Assembly: GCF_005144715.1 (NCBI RefSeq)
Contig: NZ_SWKR01000001.1
Span: 310,001-374,000, forward strand
Reading direction: 5' to 3'
DNA length: 64,000 nt
Origin: Sphingomonas baiyangensis
GTDB lineage: Bacteria > Pseudomonadota > Alphaproteobacteria > Sphingomonadales > Sphingomonadaceae
A program made the position numbers and the translations under genes. Of the stretch, positions 8,782 to 19,775 are shown in pieces. Every line of letters starts with the position of its first letter. Within the stretch, counting starts at the first letter, position 1. The notes beneath the pieces were generated by a model. It had not been told where the DNA came from. It saw nothing but the letters and a program-made list of their open reading frames with translations, and searched no databases.

Positions 8782-10047
8782 TTGGCCCGTCCCGTCCTCA
8801 CCAGCGAACCCGTCGGCGTGCCCGCGCGCCGCGCGGCGCTGCGCCTGCTCGATGGCGTGCTGCGCCGCGGCCTCGCGATCGAAGCGCAGCTCGATCGCGC
8901 CACGCAGGGCCTTGCCCCCAGCGATCGCGGGCTTGCCCATGCCATCGCCGCCGAGACGCTGCGCTGGCTCCCCGATCTCGACCTGCTGATCGATTCGGCA
9001 ACGCGCAACCGCATCGCCGATGATGCCAAGGCGCGCATGGCGCTGCGCATCGCGCTGGTGCAGGCGCTGCGCCTCGGCACGCCGCAGCACGCCGCAATCG
9101 CCACCGTGCTGCCGCTGGTAGAAGGCGGCCCGCGCAAGCTGGTCCATGGCGTATTCGGCGCGCTGATGCGCGGGCAGGCGGCGTTGCCCGACATGCCCGG
9201 CCTGCCCGATCTGGTCGCCGCGCGCTGGGCGCACCAGCACGGCGACGCGATGGTCGAGGCCGCACGCGCGGCGATCGCGCAGCCGCCGCCGATCGACCTC
9301 AGCCTCGCCCGCGCCGATGTCGAGGCACCCGAAGGCATCACGCTCGCCGAGCGCCACGTCCGTTTGCCCGCCGGCGCCAGCGTGCCCGCGCTCGATGGCT
9401 TCGCCGAGGGCGGCTGGTGGGTGCAGGATATCGCCGCCTCGCTGCCCGCACGCCTGCTCGGCCCCGGTGCGGGCCATGTACTCGATCTGTGCGCCGCGCC
9501 GGGCGGCAAGACGCTGCAGCTCGCCGCCGCCGGCTGGGACGTGAGCGCAGTTGATTCGTCGCCCGCGCGCCTCGCGATGCTGGCGCAGAATCTCGAACGC
9601 ACCGGCCTGACGGCGCGGACGATCACCGCCGATCTCCTGCAATGGTCGCCCGACGCGCCGGCTGACGCGGTGCTGCTCGATGCCCCGTGCAGCGCCACGG
9701 GCATCTTCCGCCGCCATCCCGACGTGCTGCACCGCGTCCGCCCGGCCATCGTCGCCGAGACCGCGGCGACGCAGGCTGCGATGCTCGCACGCGCTGCCGA
9801 CTGGGTGCGACCCGGCGGCCGGCTCGTCTACGCCGTCTGCTCGCTCGAACGCGCCGAGGGCGAGGAACAGCTCGCCCGCTTCCTCGCCGCGCGCAGCGAC
9901 TATGCGATCGTACCGGTCGAAGCAGACGAACTGCCCGACGGCATTACCCCCGCGCCCGATGGTACGGTGCGCACGCTCCCCGGCATGCTCGAGGATGCCG
10001 GCGGGCTCGACGGCTTCTTCATCGCGCGCATGCGGCGTCTCGGCTGA
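8782..10047 (+). CDS. rsmB: RsmB-type rRNA cytosine-C5 methyltransferase
   Basis: Protein of 421 residues with an N-terminal NusB-like helical domain (VPARRAALRLLDGVLRRG to about residue 140) and a C-terminal SAM-dependent methyltransferase domain. SAM motif I is VLDLCAAPGGKTLQLAA at about residue 235. The two family Cys lie in DAPCSATGIFRRHPDV (motif IV) and VYAVCSLERAEGEE (motif VI), the nucleophile being the motif VI Cys. It should methylate C967 of 16S rRNA. The predicted start is TTG at 8782, 4 bases after the htpX stop; the N-terminal residues before VGVPARR are not conserved, so a start slightly downstream remains possible. Confidence 0.88.
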   Translation: MARPVLTSEPVGVPARRAALRLLDGVLRRGLAIEAQLDRATQGLAPSDRGLAHAIAAETLRWLPDLDLLIDSATRNRIADDAKARMALRIALVQALRLGTPQHAAIATVLPLVEGGPRKLVHGVFGALMRGQAALPDMPGLPDLVAARWAHQHGDAMVEAARAAIAQPPPIDLSLARADVEAPEGITLAERHVRLPAGASVPALDGFAEGGWWVQDIAASLPARLLGPGAGHVLDLCAAPGGKTLQLAAAGWDVSAVDSSPARLAMLAQNLERTGLTARTITADLLQWSPDAPADAVLLDAPCSATGIFRRHPDVLHRVRPAIVAETAATQAAMLARAADWVRPGGRLVYAVCSLERAEGEEQLARFLAARSDYAIVPVEADELPDGITPAPDGTVRTLPGMLEDAGGLDGFFIARMRRLG

Positions 10048-10104
10048 GATTTGGCGCCGCTAAGCGGTTGCCCCGCCTAGCCCGGCTGCTACAGGAACCG
10101 AATC

Positions 10105-10767
10105 ATGCAGCAGCCCGTCCGCATCGCCCCTTCGATCCTCTCGGCCGATTTCGCGCGGCTGGGCGAGGAAGTCCGCGCGATCGACGCCGCTGGCGCCGAC
10201 TGGGTGCATGTCGACGTGATGGACGGCCATTTCGTGCCCAACATCACCATCGGCCCCGCGGTGGTAAAGGCGCTGCGCCCGCACACCGCGCTGCCTTTCG
10301 ACGTGCATCTGATGATATCGCCCGTCGACGCATATCTCGACGCATTCGCCGAGGCCGGCGCCGATACCATCACCGTCCATCCCGAAGCCGGGCCGCACCT
10401 GCATCGCACCATCCAGCGCATCAAGGCGTTGGGCAAGCGCGCGGGCGTGTCGCTCAATCCCGCGACGCCCGCCAAGATGCTCGATTACGTGCTCGAGGAG
10501 ATCGACCTCGTGCTGGTGATGAGCGTCAATCCCGGTTTCGGCGGGCAGAGCTTCATCACCAGCCAGCTGCGCAAGATCGCCGCGATCCGCAACCAGATCG
10601 ACAAGCTGGGCAAGCCCATCGACCTCGAGGTCGATGGCGGCGTCGACCAGGGCAACTGCGCCGAGGTGATTGCCGCCGGTGCCGATGCGCTCGTCGCGGG
10701 CACCGCCACCTTCCGCGGCGGCGCTGCGGCCTATGCCGCCAACATCGCTGCGCTGAGGGGCGGGTGA
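10105..10767 (+). CDS. rpe: Ribulose-phosphate 3-epimerase
   Basis: Full-length TIM-barrel enzyme of 220 residues. Visible signatures are [34 protein letters not shown] with metal-binding His and Asp, [20 protein letters not shown] and DLEVDGGVD. It interconverts ribulose 5-phosphate and xylulose 5-phosphate in the pentose phosphate pathway. AGGAA precedes the ATG. Its stop overlaps the GTG of the heparinase-family gene by 4 bases, so the two are probably translationally coupled. Confidence 0.95.
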   Translation: MQQPVRIAPSILSADFARLGEEVRAIDAAGADWVHVDVMDGHFVPNITIGPAVVKALRPHTALPFDVHLMISPVDAYLDAFAEAGADTITVHPEAGPHLHRTIQRIKALGKRAGVSLNPATPAKMLDYVLEEIDLVLVMSVNPGFGGQSFITSQLRKIAAIRNQIDKLGKPIDLEVDGGVDQGNCAEVIAAGADALVAGTATFRGGAAAYAANIAALRGG

Positions 10768-12500
10768 ACGATCTGCCGTCGATCGATGCCGGCGCCGACG
10801 GAATCGAACAGGGCAAGCGGCTGATTCGCCAGGGCGGCGGCGAAGGCCTGTCGCTGTCCGATCGCATCGCCGAGCGTCTCCAGCGCCTCGCCTGGCGCAC
10901 GCCGCTGCATCATCTGCGGCTGCGCGGCCGCCATCCGCTCAAGCTCATCACCGTCGCCGACGATCCGTTCTTCGGCGATGTCGAGCGCGGGCAGGCGCTA
11001 CTCGAAGGCATGTTCAGCGTGCGCGGCGAGACGCGCAATCTGCACGACCTGGCACTCGCGCGCGCCAGCTTCTCGCGTGCATTCGGCGAGCATCTGCACA
11101 GCTTCGCCTGGTTGCGCGACCTGTCGAGCGTCACCACGCGCGCGCATGGCGCGCCGATCGCCGAGGCGCTGATGCGCCAGTGGATCGAGGCGCATGGCGC
11201 GCAGGTGAGTGACCCCGCATGGCGCGCCGATCTGTGGGGCCGCCGCATCCTGTTCTGGGTGGCGCACGCGCCGCTCATCCTGTCGTCGACCGATCTCGTC
11301 TATCGCTCGAACGTGCTGCACGCGCTGGCGCGCGGCGCGCGGCATCTCGAGGCGACGGCCGACAAGACGCCGCTCGGCACCGCGCGCATCGCTGCCTGGT
11401 GCGGCGTGGTGGCGGCAGGGCTGATGATCCCCGGCGGCGATCCGCGCGTCGCGATCGGCGAGGCGGGGCTGGCGCGTGCGTTACAGCAATCGGTGTTCGG
11501 CGATGGCGGCATCGTCGGCCGCGCGCCCGACGGACTGCTCGACGCGATCATGCTGCTCACCATGCTGCGCTCGACCTATTCGGCGCGGCGCAAGGACGCG
11601 CCCGAGATCGTCGGCGCGACGCTGACGCGCATGGTGGCGGCGCTGCTCGGCGTCTGTCATGGTGATCGCACGCTGTCGAGCTGGCAGGGCGGTGCGCCGA
11701 TCCATCCCGATGCGCTCGCCGACATCATCGCCGCCACCGGCGTGCGCACGCGCCCGCTCAGGCAGTCGCGCGAATGGGGCTATCAGCGGCTGAGTGCCGG
11801 CAGCACCATCGCCATCCTCGACGCCGCGCCGCCGCCGCTCGCGCGCATCGTCGATACCGGCTGTGCGTCGACGCTCGCCTTCGAGCTGTCCGACGGCGCC
11901 AATCGTATCGTCGTCAATTGCGGCGGCGCGCGGCGCCTGATCGCCAGCGTGCCCGACATGCTCGCCGAAGGGCTGCGCACCACCGCCGCGCATTCGACGC
12001 TGACGCTGGGCGACAGCAATTCGACCGCGATCCTGCCCGACGGAACACTCGGCAAGGGCGTGACCGAGGTCGAGCTCAACCGCACCGAAACCGACGAGAG
12101 CAGCCGCATCGAAGCGAGCCATGACGGCTATGTGCGCCGCCTCGGGCTCAGCCATCGCCGCCAGCTCGTGCTTGCCGCCGGCGGGCGCGATCTGCGCGGC
12201 GAGGATGCGCTGCTCCCCGCCGGCCGCGCGCGCAAACGCGGCGGCAGCGGCTTCACCATCCGCTTTCACTTGTCACCCGATGTCGAGGTCGCCGCCACCA
12301 GCGACGGTCAGGCCGCGATCCTGCGTCTGCCCGGCGGCGCCTTGTGGCAGTTCCGCGCCCGCGGCGCCGCGCTCGCGATCGAGGACAGCGTGTGGGTCAA
12401 CGCGCATGGCCGGCCCGTGAGCACCGAGCAGCTCGTGCTGACCGGCGAGGCGCCGGCGGGTGGCGCCACCGTCAGCTGGCTGTTCCACAAGGCCCGCTAA
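10764..12500 (+). CDS. Heparinase II/III-family protein
   Basis: Protein of 578 residues starting at GTG 10764, which overlaps the rpe stop as GTGA. The N-terminal half ([17 protein letters not shown] ... [11 protein letters not shown] ... [17 protein letters not shown] ... GARHLE) is an alpha/alpha-toroid as in alginate/heparin lyases. The C-terminal half, with [12 protein letters not shown] and [19 protein letters not shown], is the beta-sandwich heparinase II/III domain. There is no signal peptide, so it probably acts in the cytoplasm or on a cell-internal substrate; the sugar acted on is unknown. Placement between rpe and purH is typical of sphingomonads and may reflect turnover of the group's own exopolysaccharide, which is inference. 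Confidence 0.85.
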   Translation: MNDLPSIDAGADGIEQGKRLIRQGGGEGLSLSDRIAERLQRLAWRTPLHHLRLRGRHPLKLITVADDPFFGDVERGQALLEGMFSVRGETRNLHDLALARASFSRAFGEHLHSFAWLRDLSSVTTRAHGAPIAEALMRQWIEAHGAQVSDPAWRADLWGRRILFWVAHAPLILSSTDLVYRSNVLHALARGARHLEATADKTPLGTARIAAWCGVVAAGLMIPGGDPRVAIGEAGLARALQQSVFGDGGIVGRAPDGLLDAIMLLTMLRSTYSARRKDAPEIVGATLTRMVAALLGVCHGDRTLSSWQGGAPIHPDALADIIAATGVRTRPLRQSREWGYQRLSAGSTIAILDAAPPPLARIVDTGCASTLAFELSDGANRIVVNCGGARRLIASVPDMLAEGLRTTAAHSTLTLGDSNSTAILPDGTLGKGVTEVELNRTETDESSRIEASHDGYVRRLGLSHRRQLVLAAGGRDLRGEDALLPAGRARKRGGSGFTIRFHLSPDVEVAATSDGQAAILRLPGGALWQFRARGAALAIEDSVWVNAHGRPVSTEQLVLTGEAPAGGATVSWLFHKAR

Positions 12501-12558
12501 CGCGCCGGCGTGGCACGGGGCCTTGCACCCCCGCCGCGCCCGGCCTAACCGCGCGACC

Positions 12559-14133
12559 ATGACCAGCATCCCCATTCGCCGCGCGCTGCTTTCGGTTTCG
12601 GACAAGACGGGCATCGTCGAACTCGCCGAGGCGCTCGCACGCCACGGCGCCGAGCTCGTGTCGACGGGCGGCACCGCCCGCGCGCTGCGCGACGCCGGCC
12701 TTACGGTCCGCGACGTGTCCGAGTTGACGGGCTTCCCCGAGATGATGGACGGCCGCGTCAAGACGCTGCATCCGATGGTGCATGGCGGCCTGCTCGCGGT
12801 GCGCGACGATGCCGCGCATGTCGCCGCGATGGCCGAGCACGGCATCGGCGCGATCGATCTGGTCGTCGTCAACCTCTACCCCTTCGGCGCCACGGTGGCG
12901 AAGGGCGCCGGCCGTGACGAGGTGATCGAGAATATCGACATCGGCGGCCCGTCGATGGTGCGCTCGGCAGCGAAGAACCACGCGCATGTCGCCATCCTCA
13001 CCGATCCCGCCGATTACGCCGCGGTGGGCGAAGCGGGGCAGACCAATCTCGAACAGCGCCGCCGCTTCGCCGCCAAGGCCTTCGCCGCGACTGCTGAATA
13101 TGATGCCACCATCGCCGGCTGGTTCGCGCATGCCGATCAGGGCGAGGCGTTCCCCGAGCGGCTGAGCGTGCCGCTGCGCCGAGCGCAGACGCTGCGCTAC
13201 GGCGAGAACCCGCATCAGTCGGCCGCGCTCTACGTCCCCGCCTTCGCGCCACAGGGATCGCTGGCCGATCACCGGCAGGTGCAGGGCAAGGAATTGTCGT
13301 ACAACAACCTCGCCGACGCCGATGCCGCGCTGGAGCTGGTGAGCGAGTTCCGCGACGCCGACCCGACGGTGGTCATCGTCAAGCACGCCAACCCCTGCGG
13401 CGTCGCCACCGCTGCGACGCTGTCCGAAGCCTATGCCGCTGCCTTTGCATGCGACAGCGTGTCGGCGTTCGGCGGCATCATCGCCGTCAATCGCACGCTC
13501 GACGGCGCGACGGCGCAGGCGATCGCGGGCATCTTCACCGAGGTCGTCGCCGCCCCCGATGCCGATGACGATGCGCTCGCGGTGTTCGCCGCGAAGAAGA
13601 ATCTCCGCCTCATCCTTACCGGCGCGCTGCCCGATCCGCGCCGCGCCGGGCTGATGCTGCGTACCGTCGCGGGCGGCGCGCTGGTCCAGTCGCGCGACGG
13701 CGGCAGCCTCGCCGATCGCGACCTCAAGGTGGTGACCAAGCGCCAGCCCAGCGAACAGGAACTCGCCGACTGCCGCTTCGCCTGGACCGTCGCCAAGCAT
13801 GTGAAGTCGAACGCGATCGTCTATGCCAAGGGCGGCGCTACCGCCGGCATCGGCGCGGGGCAGATGAACCGGCTCGAAAGCGCACGCATCGCCGCGTGGA
13901 AGGCGCGCGACGCCGCCGAAAAGGCCGGCTGGAGCGAAGCGCGCACCATCGGCTCGGCAGTGGCATCGGATGCGTTCTTCCCCTTTGCCGACGGGCTGAT
14001 GGCCGCGGTCGAGGCCGGCGCCACCGCCGTCATCCAGCCGGGCGGATCGATCCGCGACGACGAGGTGATCGCCGCCGCCGACGAAGCCGGCCTCGCGATG
14101 ATCTTCACCGGCATGCGCCACTTCCGCCACTGA
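12559..14133 (+). CDS. purH: AICAR transformylase / IMP cyclohydrolase
   Basis: Bifunctional purine enzyme of 524 residues that carries out the last two steps to IMP. The N-terminal cyclohydrolase (MGS-like) domain shows [24 protein letters not shown] and [16 protein letters not shown]. The C-terminal transformylase domain shows [22 protein letters not shown] with catalytic Lys-His, AFGGIIAVN and [10 protein letters not shown]. The ATG at 12559 matches the family N-terminus; a longer reading from 12460 runs into the heparinase gene. It follows that gene by 58 bases. Confidence 0.96.
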   Translation: MTSIPIRRALLSVSDKTGIVELAEALARHGAELVSTGGTARALRDAGLTVRDVSELTGFPEMMDGRVKTLHPMVHGGLLAVRDDAAHVAAMAEHGIGAIDLVVVNLYPFGATVAKGAGRDEVIENIDIGGPSMVRSAAKNHAHVAILTDPADYAAVGEAGQTNLEQRRRFAAKAFAATAEYDATIAGWFAHADQGEAFPERLSVPLRRAQTLRYGENPHQSAALYVPAFAPQGSLADHRQVQGKELSYNNLADADAALELVSEFRDADPTVVIVKHANPCGVATAATLSEAYAAAFACDSVSAFGGIIAVNRTLDGATAQAIAGIFTEVVAAPDADDDALAVFAAKKNLRLILTGALPDPRRAGLMLRTVAGGALVQSRDGGSLADRDLKVVTKRQPSEQELADCRFAWTVAKHVKSNAIVYAKGGATAGIGAGQMNRLESARIAAWKARDAAEKAGWSEARTIGSAVASDAFFPFADGLMAAVEAGATAVIQPGGSIRDDEVIAAADEAGLAMIFTGMRHFRH

Positions 14134-14141
14134 GCGAAAAT

Positions 14142-14162
14142 ACCTCCCCGTGCCGGGGAGGT
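14142..14162 (-). terminator. Hairpin terminator between purH and flippase gene
   Basis: Perfect 9-base arms ACCTCCCCG and CGGGGAGGT around a 3-base loop. Read on the minus strand the hairpin is followed by ATTTT, so it looks like an intrinsic terminator for the flippase operon. On the plus strand it has no T-run but may still help end purH. Confidence 0.6.
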
Positions 14163-14172
14163 GCTGACCGGC

Positions 14173-15708
14173 CTACCCCGCGCGCGGCTTTTCCCTGGGG
14201 AAGTCCGCCGCCACCTCGTCGAGCGCCGGCGCCTTGCGGAACAGCGCGCGATCCTCGTCCTTGAACGCCCAGCGCCACAGCACGAAGCAATAGACGAGCA
14301 GCATCACCGGAATACCGATCATCAGCTCGGCCCATTCGAGCTCGCGCGGCAGTTGCACGAAGGCCCAGCCAACGACGCTTGTCGCCAGCACTGCCCAGAT
14401 GAACGGCCAGCGCCAGGCCGAGACGCGCGCGCCCAGCAGCCGCGCGAGCAGCCGCGCCTTCAGGATCGAACCCAGCCCCAGCGATGCCGCCAGCGCCACC
14501 GCAGGCATTGCTGCCTGCCATGCCGGCGGCCAGCCGATGTCGCGCGCCACGAAGATCAGCACGAAGCTCAGCGCCACCTGCACGCCGAGCAGCGCGATCG
14601 AGAGCATCAGGTTGCGGTGCCGCGCGACATAGACGAGCCCCGCCTCGCTCACCGCGCCGTTCGCGGCCAGAACCTCGGCCAGCAGCAGGAAGCACAAGGC
14701 GCCCGCACCCGCCACGAATTGCGGCCCCACCACGCCCATCACGCCTTCAGCGGGAATGCCGCCGATCAGCGCGAGCGCGGCCTGCGCCGCCATGATCCAG
14801 AATCCCACCTGTCGGATCTGCGCCGCCACCGCGGGCCGGTCGCCCTCGGCGAGCCGCTTGGTGATGACCGGCCCCAGGATCGGGTCGAAGCTCGTCTTCA
14901 GTTTCTGCGGCAGCGAGGCGACCTGCTGCGCCATGTAATAGATGCCCACCACCGCCGGCGCGAAGAACAGCCCCAGGATGAAGCGATCGACATTGCGGCT
15001 GCCCCATTCGAGCGCGTCGGCACCCGCGAGCGGCGCATTGCGCCGTGCGAGCGCGAACATCGGCGCCAGATGCGGCCGCCATCCGCGCGGCAGGCCGTAG
15101 CTCTTGAGGAACGGCACCATCGAGGCGACGAGCGCCGCGAGCATCGACAGCACATAGGCGAGGATGAGCCCGTCGCGCGACGAGATGTACGAAAGCGCCC
15201 AGGCGGCGATGCTGATCGTCCAGGGTTCGATGATCGCGCGCGCCGTCACCGTCGCCTTCACATTATGCCGATAGGCAAGCGCCGCCAGCGACACGTCGGA
15301 CCAGGCGATCGCGAAGACGATGAACGGCAGCAGCCGCTCGAAGCCGATGACCTGGCTATTGGGATACATGACCTGCGGGAACGCGATCAGCACCGCCGAT
15401 CCGATCAGCGCGGCGATCAGCGCGACGACCAGCGCATCCCAAACCACATGCGCGTGCGGACGATCGGTGGTCGAAAGCGCTTCGGCCAGCCCGCGCTTGA
15501 GGCCCAGCGTGGCGAGCAGCGCCGCCAGCTCGACCACCAGCACCGCGATGGCGAAGCGGCCGACGATCTCGGGACCATAGACGCGGCCCGCGATGAACAG
15601 GAACGGCAGGCGCGCCGCCAGCCGCAGTACGAAGCCGAAGATGTTGGTTCGCCCGCCCTTGGCGAGCGCGGCGATATCGTCGTCGGGCTGCGATGCGGCC
15701 GTGCTCAT
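14173..15708 (-). CDS. Polysaccharide/oligosaccharide flippase (MOP superfamily)
   Basis: Integral membrane protein of 511 residues with about 12 predicted helices (for example [59 protein letters not shown]). It resembles Wzx-like flippases that carry lipid-linked sugars across the inner membrane; the conserved region near [19 protein letters not shown] with a following Pro-rich helix is typical. The C-terminus is a charged cytoplasmic tail. Its start overlaps the antiporter stop by 4 bases, so it is the third gene of a polA-antiporter-flippase transcript. No glycosyltransferase gene is nearby, so the substrate cannot be inferred. Confidence 0.8.
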   Translation of the reverse strand: MSTAASQPDDDIAALAKGGRTNIFGFVLRLAARLPFLFIAGRVYGPEIVGRFAIAVLVVELAALLATLGLKRGLAEALSTTDRPHAHVVWDALVVALIAALIGSAVLIAFPQVMYPNSQVIGFERLLPFIVFAIAWSDVSLAALAYRHNVKATVTARAIIEPWTISIAAWALSYISSRDGLILAYVLSMLAALVASMVPFLKSYGLPRGWRPHLAPMFALARRNAPLAGADALEWGSRNVDRFILGLFFAPAVVGIYYMAQQVASLPQKLKTSFDPILGPVITKRLAEGDRPAVAAQIRQVGFWIMAAQAALALIGGIPAEGVMGVVGPQFVAGAGALCFLLLAEVLAANGAVSEAGLVYVARHRNLMLSIALLGVQVALSFVLIFVARDIGWPPAWQAAMPAVALAASLGLGSILKARLLARLLGARVSAWRWPFIWAVLATSVVGWAFVQLPRELEWAELMIGIPVMLLVYCFVLWRWAFKDEDRALFRKAPALDEVAADFPREKPRAG

Positions 15709-16967
15709 GCCGTGCCGCGCGCGCGATCGAGCCGGCGCATCATCGGCGTCACGGTGATGCCGTGCAGCAGGATCGATAGGACTATCACGAGACCTGCCGC
15801 CCCCCAGATGCGGTACGGTTCATCGAACGACGCATGGTTGAGGCCATAGGCGAGGTAATAGACCGAACCCAATCCACGAATGCCGAAAAAGGCGATGACG
15901 AATTTTTCTTGTGGCGCGCGTGTCACACCGGCAAGCGCGATCCAGCCTGCCAATGGCCGCACCACGAACAGCGCCAGCAGCGCGAACCACAGTTCGCGCC
16001 AGCTCACCAGCGCCAACAATCCGCCGGCGGTCAGCATCCCGCCGAAGAAGAACAGCATCACCATCATCAACAGCCGTTCGGTCTCGTCGGCGAAATCGTG
16101 CATGCGTTCGTTGAATTCGTGATCGCGTGAAGCGCGGCGCAGCATCAGACCGGCGAGAAAGACCGCGAGAAAGCCGTAACCGTGCAGCAACTCGCATACC
16201 GCATAGATGGTCAGCGTGACGCCCAGCGCGACGAAACCGTCCCCCGTCCTCGAAAGCGTGTTGCCGCGAAAGCCGTAGATCAGCTTGCCGAACGCCCAGC
16301 CGCCGGCAACACCGACCAGCGCACCCATCGTCAGGCGCAGGATCACGGGCTCGATCAGCCACTGCTGCCATACCGGCCAGCCCCAGCCGCCCGCTGCGGC
16401 AAGTATCGCCAGATGCACGAAGGGAAACGCCGCCGAATCGTTGAGACCGGCTTCGGAGGTGAGCGCGAAGCGCGCCTCGTCGTCTTGTTGCGAATCGGGT
16501 GACTCGATCTGCACGTCCGAGGCCAGCACCGGATCCGTCGGCGCGAGCGCAGCAGCCAACAGCAACAGCGACGCCGCGCCGAGCCCGAACAGCGCCTGCC
16601 CCAGCAGAAAGAACAAAGCGATACTGATCGGCATCGCGATCAGGATGAGCCGGGCCGTGAGCTGCCATTGCAACGGCTTGAAATGGCGATCGATCTTCAG
16701 TCCCGCCCCCATCAACGAGATGATGACGATCAGCTCGGTCGCATGTTCGACGAGGTCGGGCCCGTCGAGAGGATGCAGCGCGAACTGATCGAACTGCTCG
16801 AATGAGAAGACCACCGCACCCAGCGCAACGCAAAGGATCGGCAGCGATAGCGGCGCTCGCTTGAGCCCGAGCGGCGCCCATGCGACGAACAAGGTGAGCA
16901 GCCCGAAGCCGAGCAGCGCCGGCACGTACAGATCGAGCAGCCCCGGCGGCGCTGCCGGCAGCGTCAA
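15705..16967 (-). CDS. CPA1-type cation:proton antiporter
   Basis: Membrane protein of 420 residues with about 12 helices. The CPA1 signatures ALAPTDPVLASDVQ and FALTSEAGLNDSAAFPFV, with the paired acidic residues of the ion path, are clear. FFGIRGLGSVYYLAYGL near the C-terminus matches helix 11 of NhaP-like proteins. It probably exchanges Na+ or K+ for protons. There is no cytoplasmic regulatory tail after the last helix. Both ends overlap neighbours by 4 bases (polA upstream, flippase downstream), so translation is probably coupled. Confidence 0.88.
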   Translation of the reverse strand: MTLPAAPPGLLDLYVPALLGFGLLTLFVAWAPLGLKRAPLSLPILCVALGAVVFSFEQFDQFALHPLDGPDLVEHATELIVIISLMGAGLKIDRHFKPLQWQLTARLILIAMPISIALFFLLGQALFGLGAASLLLLAAALAPTDPVLASDVQIESPDSQQDDEARFALTSEAGLNDSAAFPFVHLAILAAAGGWGWPVWQQWLIEPVILRLTMGALVGVAGGWAFGKLIYGFRGNTLSRTGDGFVALGVTLTIYAVCELLHGYGFLAVFLAGLMLRRASRDHEFNERMHDFADETERLLMMVMLFFFGGMLTAGGLLALVSWRELWFALLALFVVRPLAGWIALAGVTRAPQEKFVIAFFGIRGLGSVYYLAYGLNHASFDEPYRIWGAAGLVIVLSILLHGITVTPMMRRLDRARGTA

Positions 16968-19711
16968 TGCGCAGCACCCCAGCTCGGGCCGACGCCGATC
17001 TCGACGCCGAGCGGCACGCTCAGCTGCACGAGCGGCTCGGCGGCGGTCGCCATCACGCGCTCGATCACCGGGCGCGCCGCCTCGACATCGCCTTCGGGCA
17101 ACTCGAACACCAGTTCGTCATGCACCTGCATCAGCATCCGCACATTGGGCAGTCCGGCCTCGATCAGCACCGGTCGCATACGTGCCATCGCGCGCTTGAT
17201 GATGTCGGCGCTGGTGCCCTGGATCGGCGCGTTGATCGCCGCGCGCTCGGCGCCCTGCCGTTCGTGCTGCACCTTGGAGGCGATGCGCGGGAAATGCGTC
17301 TTGCGGCCGAACAGCGTGGTGGTGAAGCCGCGCTCGCGCACGCCCTGCGTCGTTTCGGCGATATAGCGGTTGATGCCGGGAAACCGCTCGAAATAGCGGT
17401 CGATCATCGCCTGTGCCTCGTCGGCGCTGACGTCGAGCCGCCCGGCCAGCCCCCAGCGGCTGATGCCGTAGAGGATGGCGAAGTTGATCGTCTTGGCGCG
17501 CCCGCGCGTATCGCGCGTCACCTCGCCGAACAGCTCCTGCGCGGTCATCGAATGGATGTCGTCGCCGCGCGCGAAGGCCTCGCGCAGTTGCGGCACGTCG
17601 GCGATGTGCGCCGCCAGCCGCAGTTCGATCTGCGAATAGTCGGCCGCGAGGATGACGTTGCCCGGTTCGGCCACGAAGGCGTCGCGGATCTGGCGGCCTG
17701 TTTCCGTGCGGATGGGAATGTTCTGGAGGTTGGGATCGGTCGACGAAAGCCGCCCCGTCTGCGCGCCGGTCAGGCTGTAGCTGGTATGGACTCGGCCCGT
17801 CTCGGGATTGATCTGCGCTTGCAGCGCGTCAGTATAGGTCGATTTGAGCTTCGACAGCTGCCGCCAGTCGAGCACCATCCGCGCGATCTCGACGCCGTCG
17901 GCCGCCAGTCGCTCGAGCTCGTTGACGTCGGTCGAATAGACGCCCGACTTGCCCTTGCGGCCGCCCTTCAGCCCCATCCGGTCGAACAATACGTCGCCCA
18001 GCTGCTTGGGACTGCCGATCGTGAACGGCCCCCCGGCGGCGGCATGGATGCGCGTCTCGAGTTCGGCCATCTGTCCCGAGAACGTCTCGGACAATCTCGC
18101 GAGCGTCGGCGCATCGACCTTGACGCCCGCCATCTCCATGTCGGCCAGCACCGCCACCAGCGCGCGGTCGACGCGCTCGTACACCGTCGTCGCCTGCTCA
18201 TAGGCGAGCCGCGGCTTCAATCGCCGCCACAGCCGGAGCGTCACATCGGCATCCTCGGCGGCATAGCGCGTCGCCGCCTTCAGATCGACTTCGTGGAAAC
18301 CGAGCTGCTTCTTCCCCGTCCCCACCACGTCCTTGTACGCGATGCAGCTGTGCGACAGATGGGTCGCGGCGAGCTCGTCCATGCCGTGGCCGTGCAGGCC
18401 GGCATCGAGGTCGAAGCTCATCACGATCGTGTCGTCATAGGGCGCGACGTCGATGCCGGCGCGACGCAGCATGATAAGGTCGTATTTGAGATTGTGCCCG
18501 ATCTTCAGGACGCTCGCGTCCCCGAGCAGCGGCTTCAGCTTCGCCAGCACCGTCTCGCGCGGCAGCTGCACGGGCTTCTCGGCGAACATGTCGCTGCCGC
18601 CATGGCCGATGGGGATATAGCAGGCCAGATTGGGATGCAGCGCCATGCTCACCCCCACCAGCTCGGCGCGCATGCAGTCGAGCCCCGTCGTCTCGGTATC
18701 GATCGCCACCCAGCCCTGATGCCGCGCGGCGACGATCCAGCGATCGAGCGCGTCCTCGTCGGTCACGGTCTCGTAGCCGTCATGGTCGCAGGGGGGATCG
18801 TCCTCCTGCGCGACGGGCGCCGCCGCGCTGGCTACCGGCGCGTCGGCCACTGCCGAGAGCTTGGCGAGCAGCGAGCGGAAGCCGTGATGTTCCAGAAAGG
18901 CGCGCAGCGGCGCGTCGGGAATCCCCTTCAGCTCGAGCTCGTCGAGCGGATCGGGCAGCGGCACGTCGCATGCCAGCGCCACGAGCTTGCGCGACAGCCG
19001 CGCCATGTCGGCGTGTTCGATCAGATTGTCGCGCAGCTTGCCCTTCTTCATGTCGGGCGCGGCGGCAAGCACGGCTTCCAGATCGCCATGCTCCAGGATC
19101 AGCTTGGCTGCGGTCTTGGGCCCCACGCCGGGAACGCCGGGCACATTGTCGACGCTGTCGCCCATCAGCGCCAGCACGTCGCCCAGCTTCTCGGGGCCGA
19201 CGCCGAACTTCTCTTCGACATGCGCGCGGCCCAACCGGCGGTTGTTCATCGTGTCATAGAGGTCGAGGCTGCCGTCCTCGACGAGCTGCATCAGGTCCTT
19301 GTCCGACGATACGATCGTCACCTGCCACCCCTGCGCCAGCGCCGCCTTGGCATAGCTCGCGATCAGGTCGTCGGCTTCCCAGCCCTCCTCCTCGATGCAC
19401 GGCAGGCTGAACGCGCGCGTCGCGTCGCGGATCATCGGGAATTGCGGGACCAGATCCTCGGGCGGCGGCGGGCGGTGCGCCTTGTACTGGTCGTACATGT
19501 CGTTGCGAAAGCTCTTGCTCGACTTGTCGAGAATCACCGCCATGTGCGTGGGGCCATCGGCCTTGTGCAGCTCGTCGGCGAGCTTCCACAGCATCGTGGT
19601 ATAGCCATAGACCGCACCCACCGGCTCGCCATGCACGTTGGTGAGCGGCGGCAGCCGGTGATAGGCGCGAAAGATATAGCCCGAGCCGTCGACGAGATAG
19701 AGATGTGGCAT
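16964..19711 (-). CDS. polA: DNA polymerase I
   Basis: Protein of 915 residues, normal length for PolA. The 5'-3' exonuclease domain starts LYLVDGSGYIFRAYHRLPPL and includes EEEGWEADDLIASYAK and PGVPGVGPKTAAKLI. The 3'-5' exonuclease keeps its catalytic carboxylates (VAIDTETTGLD and the later NLKYDLIML), so proofreading is probably active. The polymerase domain shows LILAADYSQIELRLAAHI-like motif A, TINFAILYGIS (motif B) and MQVHDELVFELP (motif C). It fills gaps in lagging-strand synthesis and excision repair. It heads the operon with the antiporter and flippase. Confidence 0.97.
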   Translation of the reverse strand: MPHLYLVDGSGYIFRAYHRLPPLTNVHGEPVGAVYGYTTMLWKLADELHKADGPTHMAVILDKSSKSFRNDMYDQYKAHRPPPPEDLVPQFPMIRDATRAFSLPCIEEEGWEADDLIASYAKAALAQGWQVTIVSSDKDLMQLVEDGSLDLYDTMNNRRLGRAHVEEKFGVGPEKLGDVLALMGDSVDNVPGVPGVGPKTAAKLILEHGDLEAVLAAAPDMKKGKLRDNLIEHADMARLSRKLVALACDVPLPDPLDELELKGIPDAPLRAFLEHHGFRSLLAKLSAVADAPVASAAAPVAQEDDPPCDHDGYETVTDEDALDRWIVAARHQGWVAIDTETTGLDCMRAELVGVSMALHPNLACYIPIGHGGSDMFAEKPVQLPRETVLAKLKPLLGDASVLKIGHNLKYDLIMLRRAGIDVAPYDDTIVMSFDLDAGLHGHGMDELAATHLSHSCIAYKDVVGTGKKQLGFHEVDLKAATRYAAEDADVTLRLWRRLKPRLAYEQATTVYERVDRALVAVLADMEMAGVKVDAPTLARLSETFSGQMAELETRIHAAAGGPFTIGSPKQLGDVLFDRMGLKGGRKGKSGVYSTDVNELERLAADGVEIARMVLDWRQLSKLKSTYTDALQAQINPETGRVHTSYSLTGAQTGRLSSTDPNLQNIPIRTETGRQIRDAFVAEPGNVILAADYSQIELRLAAHIADVPQLREAFARGDDIHSMTAQELFGEVTRDTRGRAKTINFAILYGISRWGLAGRLDVSADEAQAMIDRYFERFPGINRYIAETTQGVRERGFTTTLFGRKTHFPRIASKVQHERQGAERAAINAPIQGTSADIIKRAMARMRPVLIEAGLPNVRMLMQVHDELVFELPEGDVEAARPVIERVMATAAEPLVQLSVPLGVEIGVGPSWGAAH

Positions 19712-19775
19712 CGCGGCGGATTAGCAGCGCGCACGGCAGCGCGCTACTTGATAGCGCGCCCAAAGGGTCAGGCGC

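Noticed and set aside
7773-9749. N-terminal extension of the DUF1674 frame
   Set aside because: It runs antisense through htpX and rsmB. The real protein starts at ATG 7772 with its own ribosome site.
14161-15849. Plus-strand frame of 562 residues
   Set aside because: Opposite the flippase gene with low-complexity His/Arg/Gln content and no motif.
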